Positions 8,054 to 16,688 of a stretch of DNA of 64,000 nt are shown in pieces (the first letter of the stretch is position 1; each line of letters opens with the position of its first letter). The DNA comes from DATACN01 sp038215095. Lineage in GTDB: Bacteria; Actinomycetota; Thermoleophilia; Solirubrobacterales; Thermoleophilaceae. A model generated the notes under the pieces. That model was not told where the DNA came from, searched no databases, and saw only the letters and a list, made by a program, of their open reading frames with translations. The stretch is taken from NCBI GenBank assembly GCA_038215095.1, contig JBBQRG010000005.1, positions 1 through 64,000 of the forward strand. Reading direction: 5' to 3'. The translations under genes and the position numbers were made by a program.

Positions 8054-9331
8054 GTGATCAAGAACGAGACGATCAGCCTGATCAGCGTGCCGATCTTCAC
8101 CGGCCTGATCGGCTACGTCACGAATTGGACCGGGGTCTGGATGCTGTTCAACCCGGTGCGCTTCAAGGGCTTCCGCTTGCCGGGGCTGATGGCTCTCTCG
8201 AAGCTGCTGCCGCGCAAGGTCCAGCAGGTGCCGGGCGTGATGCAGGGCGGCGTCGGCTGGCAGGGGATCATCCCCTCCCGCGCGGCCAAGATGGGCAGCA
8301 TCGCCGTGGACAAGGGGATCTCCAAGATCGGCGGCCCCAGCGAGTTCTACGACCAGCTCGAGCCCGACAAGCTGGCCGAGCACATCATTCAGAGCTCGCG
8401 CGGCGACATCCGCGAGACGGTCGAGCGGATCATCCAGCGCGAGCACCCGCAGCTCTGGAACGACCTGCCGCCGCGCGTGCGCGAGGCCGTGCACGAGCGG
8501 GTGCAGGAGCAGTTCCCCGACATCGTCAAGGGAATCACCGACGAGATCGGCGAGAACATCGACCAGCTGCTCGACATCAAGCTGATGGTGATCCACCACC
8601 TCGAGGAGCACCCCGAGCTGGCGAACCGGATCTTCACAGAGGTGGGCGAGCGCGAGCTGCGCTTCATCGTCAACTTCGGCTTCTTCTTCGGCTTCGCCCT
8701 GGGCATCCCGACGGCCGCCCTCACTGAGGTTGCCTTTCCGAGCGCCTGGTGGCTGCTGCCGATCTGCGGCGTGGTGATCGGGTGGGTCACCAACTGGGCC
8801 GCCCTCTGGATGATCTTCCAGCCGCTCGAGCCCCGCAAGGTCGGGCCGTTCAAGGTGCACGGCCTCTTCATGCGCCGCCAGCCCGAGGTCGCGGGCGTGT
8901 ACGCCAGCCTGATCGCCGAGGACATCGTGAGCCTGGAGAACATCGGCAAGGAGCTGATGCACGGCCCCCGCTCGGATCGCACGCGCCAGCTCGTGGAGAC
9001 GGCGATGCGCCCCGCCGTCGACCGGGCCGTGGGCCGGGCAAGGCCCGCCGTGCGCGTGGCGGTCGGCGCCGACGAGTACGACGCGATCCGGGACTCGCTG
9101 GCGTCCGAGGCGGTGGACCACACGATGGACCCGCTGACCGACCCGGAGCTGAACGAGCGCCAGAGTGAGCGCGTGCGCGAGCTGGTGGCGCCGCGCATCG
9201 AGGAGCTGCCCGCGGAGGACTTCGCCGAGCTGCTCCACTCCGGGTTCCGGGAGGACGAGTGGCTGCTGCTGCTGCACGGAGCGGTGCTCGGACTGGTGGG
9301 CGGGCTGCTCCACCTGGGCCTGTTCGGATGA
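8054..9331 (+). CDS. DUF445-family membrane protein with internal duplication
   Basis: A 425-residue DUF445 protein (family of unknown function). It shows two copies of the family motif: GYVTNWTGVWMLFNP (about 20-34), then GWVTNWAALWMIFQP (about 240-254), each after a hydrophobic helix. The region between is long and amphipathic (QLEPDKLAEHII and following), and another hydrophobic helix ends the protein. The repeat suggests a duplicated membrane-hairpin unit. GTG 8054 starts 17 bases after the thioesterase stop, and the stop overlaps the next gene by ATGA. A role in envelope organisation is only a guess. Confidence 0.8.
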   Translation: MIKNETISLISVPIFTGLIGYVTNWTGVWMLFNPVRFKGFRLPGLMALSKLLPRKVQQVPGVMQGGVGWQGIIPSRAAKMGSIAVDKGISKIGGPSEFYDQLEPDKLAEHIIQSSRGDIRETVERIIQREHPQLWNDLPPRVREAVHERVQEQFPDIVKGITDEIGENIDQLLDIKLMVIHHLEEHPELANRIFTEVGERELRFIVNFGFFFGFALGIPTAALTEVAFPSAWWLLPICGVVIGWVTNWAALWMIFQPLEPRKVGPFKVHGLFMRRQPEVAGVYASLIAEDIVSLENIGKELMHGPRSDRTRQLVETAMRPAVDRAVGRARPAVRVAVGADEYDAIRDSLASEAVDHTMDPLTDPELNERQSERVRELVAPRIEELPAEDFAELLHSGFREDEWLLLLHGAVLGLVGGLLHLGLFG

Positions 9332-10098
9332 CGATGGACGAGGAGCGCGACGAGAGCCTTGTGCGGGCCCTCCCCGGGCTGGCGCGCATCGGCGCGGCCG
9401 CCTGGTGGCGGACCCTGGGCTTCGCGGCCGACGCGTCGCTGCGGACGAGCTCGCGCGTGCTGCGTGCCGCGGCGACGGGGGAGCCGCCCGCCGACCTGTT
9501 CCAGTCGGCCGGCGGCGACGTTCGCCGCTACCTCCAGGCGCTGCTCGGCGAGGATGACGAGGAGGAAGAGGACGACGGGCGCGCCAACGCCGCCGCGTCC
9601 GACCTGGACGGCGAGGCCAGCCCCGAGGCGCTGCGCGAGCGCGGCGCCCGGCTGCTGGAGCTGTCCGCCGACGTCACGTTCGAGGAGGACACACACCCGG
9701 CCTTCGCGCGCATCCTCGACGAGCTGGCGCCCGACGAGGCGCGCATCCTGCGCTTCCTGGCCTCGGACGGCCCGCAGCCGGCCGTGGACGTGCGAAGCGG
9801 GGGCCCGCTGAACATCAACTCGCAGCTCGTGGCGCCGGGGCTGACGATGATCGGCGAGGAGTCCGGCTGCCGGCACCTCGACCGCGTGCACTCCTACCTG
9901 AACAACCTCTACCGGCTGGGCCTGATCTGGTTCTCACGCGAGGAGCTGGAGGACCTGAGCAGCTACCAGGTGCTGGAGGCGCAGCCGGAGGTGAGCGAGG
10001 CGATGGAGGAGGCGGGCCGCGGCGGCAAGACGATCCGCCGCAGCATCCATCTCACCCCGTTCGGCGACGACTTCTGCTCGGTCTGCCTGCCGGCCTAG
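9328..10098 (+). CDS. Abi-alpha-like (DUF4393-related) protein
   Basis: A 256-residue protein with no signal peptide. The N-terminal third is followed by an acidic run (DDEEEEDD, about 76-83). The C-terminal 130 residues (HPAFARILDELAPDEARILRFL and on to YLNNLYRLGLI) resemble the Abi-alpha/DUF4393 family, whose members include proteins linked to abortive infection; most have no tested function. It is coupled to the DUF445 gene by an ATGA overlap, so the two probably work together at the membrane. Its last 4 bases overlap the convergent MarR gene. The family call is moderate. Confidence 0.65.
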   Translation: MTMDEERDESLVRALPGLARIGAAAWWRTLGFAADASLRTSSRVLRAAATGEPPADLFQSAGGDVRRYLQALLGEDDEEEEDDGRANAAASDLDGEASPEALRERGARLLELSADVTFEEDTHPAFARILDELAPDEARILRFLASDGPQPAVDVRSGGPLNINSQLVAPGLTMIGEESGCRHLDRVHSYLNNLYRLGLIWFSREELEDLSSYQVLEAQPEVSEAMEEAGRGGKTIRRSIHLTPFGDDFCSVCLPA

Positions 10099-10547
10099 CC
10101 GCCGAGGCGCTGGAACCAGCGGGCCAGGGCGGCCAGCTCGTGGGCGGTGAACGCGCCCACGAACATTCGGCGCACGCCGTCGAGGTGGGTCTGGCGCGCG
10201 GCGTCGAAGAGCTCCCTGCCCTTCGGGGTGATGGCGGCGAACCAGCCACGAGCGTCCTCGCTGCAGGGCATTCGCTCGATCAGGCCGTCACGGGCCAGCC
10301 GGTCCACCAGGCGGGTCAGGCCGCTGCGGCTGAGCAGCACCTGCTCGGCCAGCTCCGACATGCGCATGCGCCCGTACGGGGACTCGGCGAGGAAGAGCAG
10401 CACCTCGTACGAGGTGAGCGGCAGGCCGTGCTCGGCCACCAGCTCGGCGTCGAGCTCGCGGGTGAGCCCGGTGTGCGCTCGCAGGAAGCCCCGCCAGGCG
10501 GCCAGCTCCTCGGCCGTTAGAAGGCGCGCTGTCGCATAGTTGCTCAC
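10095..10547 (-). CDS. MarR-family transcriptional regulator
   Basis: A 150-residue winged-helix protein: helix 3 region LTSYEVLLFLAESP, recognition helix MSELAEQVLLSRSGLTRLVD (about 64-83), and the wing DGLIERMPCSEDARGWFAAIT with the D-x-R motif of MarR proteins. These dimeric repressors respond to small phenolic or lipophilic ligands; the ligand here is unknown. The GTG start at 10547 is preceded by TACCAT on the same strand (10560-10555) with a 7-base gap, so it is probably leaderless. It is divergent from the PadR-MMPL operon, sharing a 63-base spacer, and may regulate it. Confidence 0.86.
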   Translation of the reverse strand: MSNYATARLLTAEELAAWRGFLRAHTGLTRELDAELVAEHGLPLTSYEVLLFLAESPYGRMRMSELAEQVLLSRSGLTRLVDRLARDGLIERMPCSEDARGWFAAITPKGRELFDAARQTHLDGVRRMFVGAFTAHELAALARWFQRLGG

Positions 10548-10580
10548 GCAACCAATGGTAGTCGCTCTGTCTGCCGCTTG

Positions 10581-10612
10581 ATGTATCTCCGTGATATATT
10601 GCCGCGATACAT
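10581..10612 (+). promoter_or_regulatory. promoter with inverted repeats before padR
   Basis: ATGTATC (10581-10587) and GATACAT (10606-10612) are perfect inverted arms around the -10-like TATATT (10595-10600). A nested dyad TATC-N5-GATA lies at 10584-10596. The right arm runs into the ATG at 10611. PadR-family operators often show ATGT...ACAT arms, so autorepression by the PadR protein is likely. The short distance from the -10 to the ATG, and no visible Shine-Dalgarno, suggest a leaderless transcript. Confidence 0.55.
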
Positions 10613-11144
10613 GGAGCTGAGCAGGACCTCCTACGTGATCCTCGGGATGCTCCGCCTCGGGCGAAGCACCGGCTACGAGATCAAGAGCCTCGTCGACGTC
10701 TCGACCCGCTTCTTCTGGGCGGCCAGCTACGGCCAGATCTACCCGGAGCTCGGGCGGCTCGAGGAGCTGGGCCTGGTGCGCGGCAAGCCCGACGAGTCGA
10801 GCGGGCGGCGGCGGCGCTCATACGAGCTGACCGAAGAAGGTGAACGGGCGCTCGACGAGTGGCTCACCTCGACCGAGGCGCTGCACTTCGAGCTGCGCCA
10901 CGAGGGGCTGCTGAAGCTCTTCTTCTCCGACTCGCTGCCGCCGGAGGAGCGCGCCGCCCAGTGGCGGCGCATACGCGCCGAGCACGAGCGCATGGCGGAG
11001 CAGCTGCGCTCGATCGCGCCGAACGCCCGCGCCGCGGCCTCCGAGCGGGGCCCGGGCATGCCGCTCGAAGTGCTCGAGTTCGGCATCGCCTACCAGGACT
11101 TCATCGTGGACTACTGCAAGCGGATGGAAGCCGAGGAGGACTGA
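10611..11144 (+). CDS. PadR-family transcriptional regulator
   Basis: A 177-residue protein with the PadR N-terminal winged helix (SYVILGMLRLGRSTGYEIKSLV, then YGQIYPELGRLEELGLV and the wing RRRRSYELTEEGERAL) and the C-terminal helical dimerisation domain (HEGLLKLFF and on to FIVDYCKRM). PadR proteins repress stress or multidrug transporters and are released by the transported compound or related ligands. The ATG at 10611 is chosen over an upstream in-frame ATG (10578) because the -10 and operator arms lie between them. The stop overlaps the ATG of the MMPL exporter (ATGA), so the exporter is its probable target. Confidence 0.86.
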   Translation: MELSRTSYVILGMLRLGRSTGYEIKSLVDVSTRFFWAASYGQIYPELGRLEELGLVRGKPDESSGRRRRSYELTEEGERALDEWLTSTEALHFELRHEGLLKLFFSDSLPPEERAAQWRRIRAEHERMAEQLRSIAPNARAAASERGPGMPLEVLEFGIAYQDFIVDYCKRMEAEED

Positions 11145-13237
11145 TGTTCACCGCACTCGCGAACCTCGCAAACCGCCGCTCGAAGCGGACCGCCGCCGCC
11201 GCCGTGGCGATCTTCGTGGTGGCCGGCGCCCTGGGCGGCTCGGTGGCCGACCGGCTTGGCCCCTACGGCGCCGAGGACCCGGCCAGCGAGAGCGTCCACG
11301 CGAATGAGCTGATCGCGCGCGGCGGCGTGCAGGCCGGCGTGGACGTGGTGGCGCTCGCGCCCAGGGACGGGCGGCTCGGGCGCCTGGCCGCCGAGCTGCG
11401 CCGCGAGCCCGGCGTGGGCCGCGTGGTTAGCTACCGGCAGGGCGGGCGCGACCTGGTCTCCAATGACGGCCGCTCGACCTACCTGGCGGTGACCTTCAAG
11501 AGCGGCGCCGACGACAGCGACACGTCGAAGCGCCTGCTGAAGCGATACGAGGGCCGCCCCGGCGTGATCCTCGGCGGGCCCTCGATAGCGGAGTACCAGG
11601 TGAACCAGCAGGTCTCGACGGACCTGCGCCGCGCCGAGCTGCTGGCCTTCCCGCTGCTGTTCCTGCTGTCGTTCCTGTTCTTCCGCAGCCTGGTGGCGGC
11701 GCTGCTGCCGCTGATGGTGGGCGGGCTGTCCATCGTGCTCACCTTCCTCGGCCTGCGCATCGCGAGCGAGGTGGGCTCTATCTCCGTGTTCGCGCTCAAC
11801 CTGGTCACGGGCCTCGGCCTGGGCCTGGCGATCGACTACAGCCTGTTCATCGTCTCGCGCTACCGCGAGGAGCTGGCTCGCACGGGGTCGGGGGAGCAGG
11901 CGCTCAGGCGCACCCTGAACACGGCCGGCCGAACGGTGCTGTTCAGCTCGCTCACGGTGACGGCCGCGCTGGCCTCGCTGCTCGTGTTCCCGCAGAAGTT
12001 CCTCTACTCGATGGGACTCGGCGGGATGATGGTGTCGCTGATCGCCGCGAGCGTGGCGCTGGTGGTGCTGCCGGCCGTGCTGGCGCTGCTCGGCCCGCGG
12101 GTGAACGCCCTCGCGCCGCGGCGGCTGCAGCGTGCAGCGGACCGAGACGCCCAGGCCGGCGAGAGCGGCGCGTGGTACCGGATCTCGCGCACGGTGATGC
12201 GCCGTCCCGGGCCGATCGCGCTGGGCAGCGCGGCCGTCCTGATCGTGCTGGGTCTGCCGTTCATGGGCATCAAGTTCACGTCCGTCGACGCCAGCGTCCT
12301 GCCCTCCTCGGCGAGCGCACACCGGGTCCAGCTCGTGCTGGACCGCGACTTCCCGCCGGGCCGGACCACGCCGATCTACGTGGCCGCGGAGACGCGGCCG
12401 GGGCCGCGGCTCGCGTCCTACGCGCGCGACCTGCGCCGGCTGCCGGGCGTGGACTCGGTCGGCAGGCCGCGGCCGGCCGGGAGCGGCGTAACCGTGGTGG
12501 ACGTGTACCCGCGCGCAAGCCTGCTGGCCGAGCGCAGTCAGGACGTGGTGCGCGGGATCCGCTCGCTCAACCCGCCCTTCGCGACGGCCGCCGGCGGCGA
12601 GACGGCCCACTTCGTGGACCTCAAGCACAGCCTCGTGCAGCACATGCCGCTGGCGCTGCTGATCATCGTGGCGGCCACGATCGCGGTGCTGTTCCTGATG
12701 ACAGGCTCGCTGGTGCTGCCGCTCAAGGCACTCGTGATGAACGTGCTGACGCTCAGCGCGACGTTCGGGCTGCTGGTGTTCGTGTTCCAGGACGGCCGCC
12801 TCGAGGGCCTGCTCGGTTACGCCAGCCAGGGCGCGCTCGAGGCCACGCAGCCGATCGTGCTGGTGGCCGTGGCCTTCGGCCTGTCCACCGACTACGGCGC
12901 GTTCCTGCTGTCGCGGATCAAGGAGGCGCGTGACGGTGGCGCCCCGAACAGCGAGGCGGTGGCGATCGGGCTGGAGCGCACCGGGAGGATCGTGACCGCG
13001 GCGGCGCTGCTGTTCTGCGTGGCGATCGGGGCGTTCGCGACCTCGCAGATCATCTTCATCAAGGAGGTGGGCGTTGGCACGGCGCTCGCCGTGCTGATCG
13101 ACGCGACGATCGTGCGCGCTCTGCTCGTGCCCTCGCTTATGGAGCTGCTCGGCCGCTGGAACTGGTGGTCGCCGCGGCCGCTTCGCCGGCTGCACGAGCG
13201 CTTCGGCTGGAGCGAGGCCGCCCGCGCCTCACGGTGA
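11144..13237 (+). CDS. MMPL/RND-family exporter
   Basis: A 697-residue RND-superfamily protein of the MMPL type, which exports lipids or hydrophobic compounds using the proton gradient. It has the duplicated layout: an N-terminal helix, an external domain (about 40-160), a helix bundle, a second external domain (about 425-510) and a second bundle. The proton-relay Asp-Tyr pairs are visible in both halves: D231-Y232 (LAIDYSLFIVSRY) and D583-Y584 (LSTDYGAFLLSR). It is shorter than mycobacterial MMPL3 and lacks a long cytoplasmic tail. It is translationally coupled to padR and overlaps the convergent nucleotidyltransferase gene by 9 bases. Confidence 0.88.
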   Translation: MFTALANLANRRSKRTAAAAVAIFVVAGALGGSVADRLGPYGAEDPASESVHANELIARGGVQAGVDVVALAPRDGRLGRLAAELRREPGVGRVVSYRQGGRDLVSNDGRSTYLAVTFKSGADDSDTSKRLLKRYEGRPGVILGGPSIAEYQVNQQVSTDLRRAELLAFPLLFLLSFLFFRSLVAALLPLMVGGLSIVLTFLGLRIASEVGSISVFALNLVTGLGLGLAIDYSLFIVSRYREELARTGSGEQALRRTLNTAGRTVLFSSLTVTAALASLLVFPQKFLYSMGLGGMMVSLIAASVALVVLPAVLALLGPRVNALAPRRLQRAADRDAQAGESGAWYRISRTVMRRPGPIALGSAAVLIVLGLPFMGIKFTSVDASVLPSSASAHRVQLVLDRDFPPGRTTPIYVAAETRPGPRLASYARDLRRLPGVDSVGRPRPAGSGVTVVDVYPRASLLAERSQDVVRGIRSLNPPFATAAGGETAHFVDLKHSLVQHMPLALLIIVAATIAVLFLMTGSLVLPLKALVMNVLTLSATFGLLVFVFQDGRLEGLLGYASQGALEATQPIVLVAVAFGLSTDYGAFLLSRIKEARDGGAPNSEAVAIGLERTGRIVTAAALLFCVAIGAFATSQIIFIKEVGVGTALAVLIDATIVRALLVPSLMELLGRWNWWSPRPLRRLHERFGWSEAARASR

Positions 13238-13804
13238 CTCGGCGCGCAGGGCCTCGAGCTGCTCGGGGGTGTCCACGTCCTCGCCGCCGCCGAGGTCGTC
13301 GCAGGGCACGTCGCACGTGAGCGTGGAGGCGAGCAGGTTGCGCGCGCCGTGGTCGCCGGTGACGTCGCGCAGCCCCGCGAACAGGTCGCGCTCGAGCAGC
13401 ACGGGGTGGCCGGGCTCGCCGTTGTAGATGGCGCGCACGGCGAGGTAGTCGTCGCCGCGTGCGTCGATCACCCGCGCGATCGCCTCCGGCCGCATCCGCG
13501 GCTGGTCGCCGAGCGTGACCACGGCGGCCTCCGCGTCGTCGAGCGCCGCCAGCCCGCCGGCCAGCGAGGCCGACTGCCCTTCGTCCCAGCGGTCGCAGAC
13601 CACCGGCTCGGCGCCGTGCAGTTCGACCCGCTCCATCACCGCCTCGGCGCCACTGCCCAGCACCACGACCCGCCGCTCGACCGGCGAGGCCGCCATCGCG
13701 CGAAGCGCCCACTCGAGCATCGGCCGGCCGCCGAGCTGCGCCAGCTGCTTCACGCCCCCGAAGCGAGAGCCCGCACCCGCGGCGAGCACGATGCCCCCGA
13801 TCAT
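13229..13804 (-). CDS. MobA-like/MocA-type nucleotidyltransferase
   Basis: A 191-residue NTP-transferase. The N-terminal motif GIVLAAGAGSRFGGVKQL is the signature of CTP/GTP:molybdopterin nucleotidyltransferases (MobA, MocA), which attach a nucleotide to the molybdenum cofactor; VTLGDQPRM (about 96-104) carries the metal-binding Asp, and GHPVLLERDLF fits the MocA branch. No molybdoenzyme or xdh-type genes are in the window, so the assignment rests on motifs. Just upstream, the leader contains a small hairpin (13805-13822) whose 3' arm on the mRNA, AAAAGG, abuts the ATG. Confidence 0.78.
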   Translation of the reverse strand: MIGGIVLAAGAGSRFGGVKQLAQLGGRPMLEWALRAMAASPVERRVVVLGSGAEAVMERVELHGAEPVVCDRWDEGQSASLAGGLAALDDAEAAVVTLGDQPRMRPEAIARVIDARGDDYLAVRAIYNGEPGHPVLLERDLFAGLRDVTGDHGARNLLASTLTCDVPCDDLGGGEDVDTPEQLEALRAESP

Positions 13805-13869
13805 CCTTTTGGGCTCCAAAGGTGGCTCCTCTCCCAGGAGAGCCATGCTACCCGTCCACCGCCAGCAGG

Positions 13870-13875
13870 TATCCT
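13870..13875 (+). promoter_or_regulatory. -10 hexamer before the alpha/beta hydrolase gene
   Basis: TATCCT, a TAnnnT-type -10, lies 10 bases before the ATG at 13886 with no Shine-Dalgarno between, which fits a leaderless or near-leaderless transcript. Confidence 0.45.
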
Positions 13876-13885
13876 GCCCCGGCCC

Positions 13886-14761
13886 ATGGACGCTCAGACG
13901 CGCGACTTCGAGTACGAGGGGCACCGGCTCGTCTTCGACGACTACGGCGCCGGCGAACGCGTGGTGGTGCTGATGCCGGGCCTGCTGTTCTCGCGCCGCA
14001 TGCACCGGCCGCTGGCCGAGACGCTGGCCGACCGCGGGCACCGCGTGCTCTCACTGGACCTGCTGGGCCACGGCGACTCGGACCGCCCCCCGGAGATGTT
14101 CAACTACGGGATGCAGCTCTTCGCGCGCCAGGCGCTGGCCCTGCTCGACCACCTGGAGATCGAGCGCGCCGTGGTGGGCGGCACCTCCCTGGGGGCGAAC
14201 GTGGCGCTGGAGTTCGGCGCCCTGGCGCCCGAGCGCGCGCAGGGCCTCCTGATCGAGATGCCGGTGCTCGACAACGCCCTGCTGGGCTGCGTGCTCGCCT
14301 TCACCCCGCTGCTGCTGGGGCTGACCTTCGGCGCGCCCGTCGCCCGCTTGATCGGGCGTGGCGCCCGCGCGGTGCCGCGCGGCTCGGCCCACCTCGTAGA
14401 CATGCTGCTCGACTTGGCCAGCCAGGACCCGAAGCCGTCGGCCTCGGTGCTGCAGGGCCTGCTCTTCGGTCGCGTCGCCCCGCCCGGCGAGGAGCGTCGC
14501 CGGATGGACCAGCGCGCGCTGGTGATCGGCCACTACCGCGACCCGGTGCACCCGTTCTCCGACTCGGACATGCTCGTGCGCGAGCTGACCAACGCGCGGC
14601 TGGTGGAGGCCAGCTCGATCCTCGAGCTGCGCCTGACCCCCGAGCGGCTCACCAACGAGATCGTCCGCTTCGTGGATCGCTGCTTCTCACCGCCTCCGGC
14701 GGAGCCCGCTCGTGCGCGCTCGCGCAGCGCTGCGCGGCGTGGCGACAGAGCCCATCACTAG
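13886..14761 (+). CDS. alpha/beta-fold hydrolase
   Basis: A 291-residue alpha/beta hydrolase. VVVLMPGLLFSRR carries the oxyanion-hole turn, LLGHGDSDRP follows strand 4, and VGGTSLGANVALEF (about 96-109) contains the nucleophile elbow G-T-S-L-G with the catalytic Ser. The acid and His would lie near FSDSD and the C-terminal region, but no clear His partner to the triad is apparent there. Its substrate is unknown. The final 25 residues are Arg/Ala-rich. Its TAG stop (14759-14761) begins the TAGATT hexamer before the next gene. Confidence 0.8.
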   Translation: MDAQTRDFEYEGHRLVFDDYGAGERVVVLMPGLLFSRRMHRPLAETLADRGHRVLSLDLLGHGDSDRPPEMFNYGMQLFARQALALLDHLEIERAVVGGTSLGANVALEFGALAPERAQGLLIEMPVLDNALLGCVLAFTPLLLGLTFGAPVARLIGRGARAVPRGSAHLVDMLLDLASQDPKPSASVLQGLLFGRVAPPGEERRRMDQRALVIGHYRDPVHPFSDSDMLVRELTNARLVEASSILELRLTPERLTNEIVRFVDRCFSPPPAEPARARSRSAARRGDRAHH

Positions 14762-14764
14762 ATT
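14759..14764 (+). promoter_or_regulatory. -10 hexamer overlapping a stop codon
   Basis: TAGATT begins with the TAG stop of the hydrolase gene and lies 8 bases before the GTG at 14773. No Shine-Dalgarno is seen, so this is the likely -10 of a leaderless mRNA. Confidence 0.45.
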
Positions 14765-14772
14765 TCGCCGCC

Positions 14773-15480
14773 GTGGCAAGCCGTAAGGAGCAGAAGGAGG
14801 CGCTTCGGCGCGAGCGCTTGGAGCGTGAGCGCGAGGCCGCCGACCGGGCGCGGCGCAAGCGCATGGTCGGATACGGCGTCGGAGGAGTGCTCGCCCTGGC
14901 CGCCGTCGCGGCGGTCGCGGTCGTCCTGCTGGGGGGCGGCAGCAGCAGCAAGAGCTCGGGCAAGACCTTCCCGACCGGCGGCAGCGTGCCCGCGGTGAAG
15001 GTCACCAACCTGAGCAAGGCGGCGGCCGCGGCGGGCTGCAGGCTCTCCAGCGAGAAGTCGAAGAGCCGCAACCACGAGGTGGATCCGAACACGAAGCTGG
15101 CCTACCGCACCAACCCGCCTACCGACGGCAAGCACTACCAGGAGCCGAAGCCCGACGGCATCTACGACAAGGCGCCACCCGACTCGGCACTCGTGCACAA
15201 CCTCGAGCACGGCCGCGTGATCATCTGGGTCAAGCCCTCGCTGTCGGAGACCGACCGCAAGGACATCCGCGCGCTGGTTGATGAGGACAGCTACCAGATC
15301 GTGCTCGTGCCGCGGGCGAACATGCCCTTCCAGGTGGCCGCGAGCGCGTGGGGCCGCGATCCGGCACCGCTGGGCACGGGCTTCCTGATGGGCTGCTCGC
15401 GCTACGACGGAAAGATCTTCGATGCCCTCCGCGCGTTCCGCGACGAGCACCGCTCGAACGGCCCCGAGCCGATTCCGTAG
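14773..15480 (+). CDS. DUF3105 membrane-anchored protein
   Basis: A 235-residue protein: a charged N-terminal helix (RKEQKEALRRERLEREREAA), one transmembrane helix (about 36-57, rich in Ala and Val), a Ser/Gly linker and an external DUF3105 domain. That domain has the conserved GCRL, YRTNPPTDGKHY, and VHNLEHGRVIIW segments with repeated His, plus a second Cys (MGCSRYDGK). DUF3105 has no established function; the His/Cys pattern could bind metal. The topology places the domain outside the membrane. The GTG 14773 start is supported by the TAGATT -10. Confidence 0.8.
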   Translation: MASRKEQKEALRRERLEREREAADRARRKRMVGYGVGGVLALAAVAAVAVVLLGGGSSSKSSGKTFPTGGSVPAVKVTNLSKAAAAAGCRLSSEKSKSRNHEVDPNTKLAYRTNPPTDGKHYQEPKPDGIYDKAPPDSALVHNLEHGRVIIWVKPSLSETDRKDIRALVDEDSYQIVLVPRANMPFQVAASAWGRDPAPLGTGFLMGCSRYDGKIFDALRAFRDEHRSNGPEPIP

Positions 15481-15509
15481 TTCGGCGTAGTTCGGCAAGC
15501 AGCCCCCGC

Positions 15510-16688
15510 TTACCCCGGCCTGCCGTCCCAGCCGTTCTCGAGCGCCCAGCGCGCGCCCACGCTCCAGGCCTGCACGCGGTTCGCCAGCGCCACCGGCTCC
15601 GGGCCGCCGTCGGTGACCGCGTACAGCTCGGGCGCGTCGCCCAGCCGCTGCAGCGCCTCCAACACGCCCGCGCGCACCTGCTCGGCCTCCCGCTCGCGGC
15701 CCGCGGCCCGTAGGCCGCCCCAGCCCAGCCAGCTGTCGAACGGCCAGACGCTGCCGCGGTGGTAGTTGTGCGGGCCGAAGGCGGCGTGGTCGCTGGACAG
15801 CGTGCGCAGGCCGAAGGCGGTCAGCACGTCGGGCCGCGTGAGCCGCTCGGCGGCGGCATCGGCCGCGCCGCCCTCCAGCGCGCCGGCCCAGAGCAGCCAG
15901 CCGAGCTGCGAGCCCGCGCCGCGCACCTCGCGCTCGCCGGCCTCGATGGCCATCGTCTCGGGGCCGAAGCTCGCGCCGATCCGCTCGCGGAGTGCGCCGG
16001 CCGCCTCCGTGAAGCGCCGCTCGCCCGACAGCCGCGCCAGCGCGCGCAGCGCCATCAGGGCCACGGCCTGGCAGTCGGCGTCGGCCAGCGGCGGCTCGGG
16101 CAGCGAGCCGTCCGCGCGCAGGATCCCGCTGCCGCCCTGGCTCGGGTCGAGCGGGTCGACGGCGTCGCGCCAGCCCTGCTGGATCAGCCCCGGCGGCGAG
16201 CGGCGCGGGCCGCAGCGCACCAGCCCGCCGCCCCGCTCGAGCGCGCGCTCCAGCCAGCCGCCGGCGGCACGCCGGGCCGGCTCGAGCTCTGCGGCCAGGT
16301 CATCGTCGCGCAGGGCGTCCAGCAGCACGAGGAACCACGAGGTCGAGTCGGCCGAGCCGTAGTAGCGCAGCTCCCCGTCGCGGAACAGCGCGTCCCAGCC
16401 CAGCTCGACCAGGTGCTCGGTCAGCTCGCGGCGGTGCTCGTGCACGATCTTGCCGGGCTCCTCCTCGGTGAGCGGATCGTCCGTCCGGCCCTGGAGCGCC
16501 GCCAGCGCGCGCAGCGTTGCGCGCGCCACGTCGGGCCTGGCAGGGAGCACCTGCAGGGCGGTGATCAGCGAGTCGCGCCCGAACAGCGCGTGGTAGCGCC
16601 CCGGGTCGTCCGCGGAGAGCGGCGTTGTGCTGGCGTAGGCGTAGCCCTCCGGCGCGAGCAGCCGCTCCAGCTCGGGCGGCCCGCTCAC
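15510..16688 (-). CDS. glycogen debranching enzyme-like / amylo-alpha-1,6-glucosidase-type (alpha/alpha)6 hydrolase
   Basis: A 392-residue protein of the six-hairpin glycosidase fold. It keeps family segments YHALFGRDSLITAL (about 32-45), GGLVRCGPRRSPPGLIQQGWRD and FGPHNYHRGSVWPFDSW near the C-terminus. It lacks the N-terminal sandwich domain of longer debranching-like proteins. There is no signal peptide, so it is probably cytoplasmic, acting on alpha-glucans or maltooligosaccharides. The GTG start overlaps the stop of the upstream GH13 gene (GTGA), so the two enzymes are made together. The exact specificity cannot be read from sequence. Confidence 0.78.
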   Translation of the reverse strand: MSGPPELERLLAPEGYAYASTTPLSADDPGRYHALFGRDSLITALQVLPARPDVARATLRALAALQGRTDDPLTEEEPGKIVHEHRRELTEHLVELGWDALFRDGELRYYGSADSTSWFLVLLDALRDDDLAAELEPARRAAGGWLERALERGGGLVRCGPRRSPPGLIQQGWRDAVDPLDPSQGGSGILRADGSLPEPPLADADCQAVALMALRALARLSGERRFTEAAGALRERIGASFGPETMAIEAGEREVRGAGSQLGWLLWAGALEGGAADAAAERLTRPDVLTAFGLRTLSSDHAAFGPHNYHRGSVWPFDSWLGWGGLRAAGREREAEQVRAGVLEALQRLGDAPELYAVTDGGPEPVALANRVQAWSVGARWALENGWDGRPG

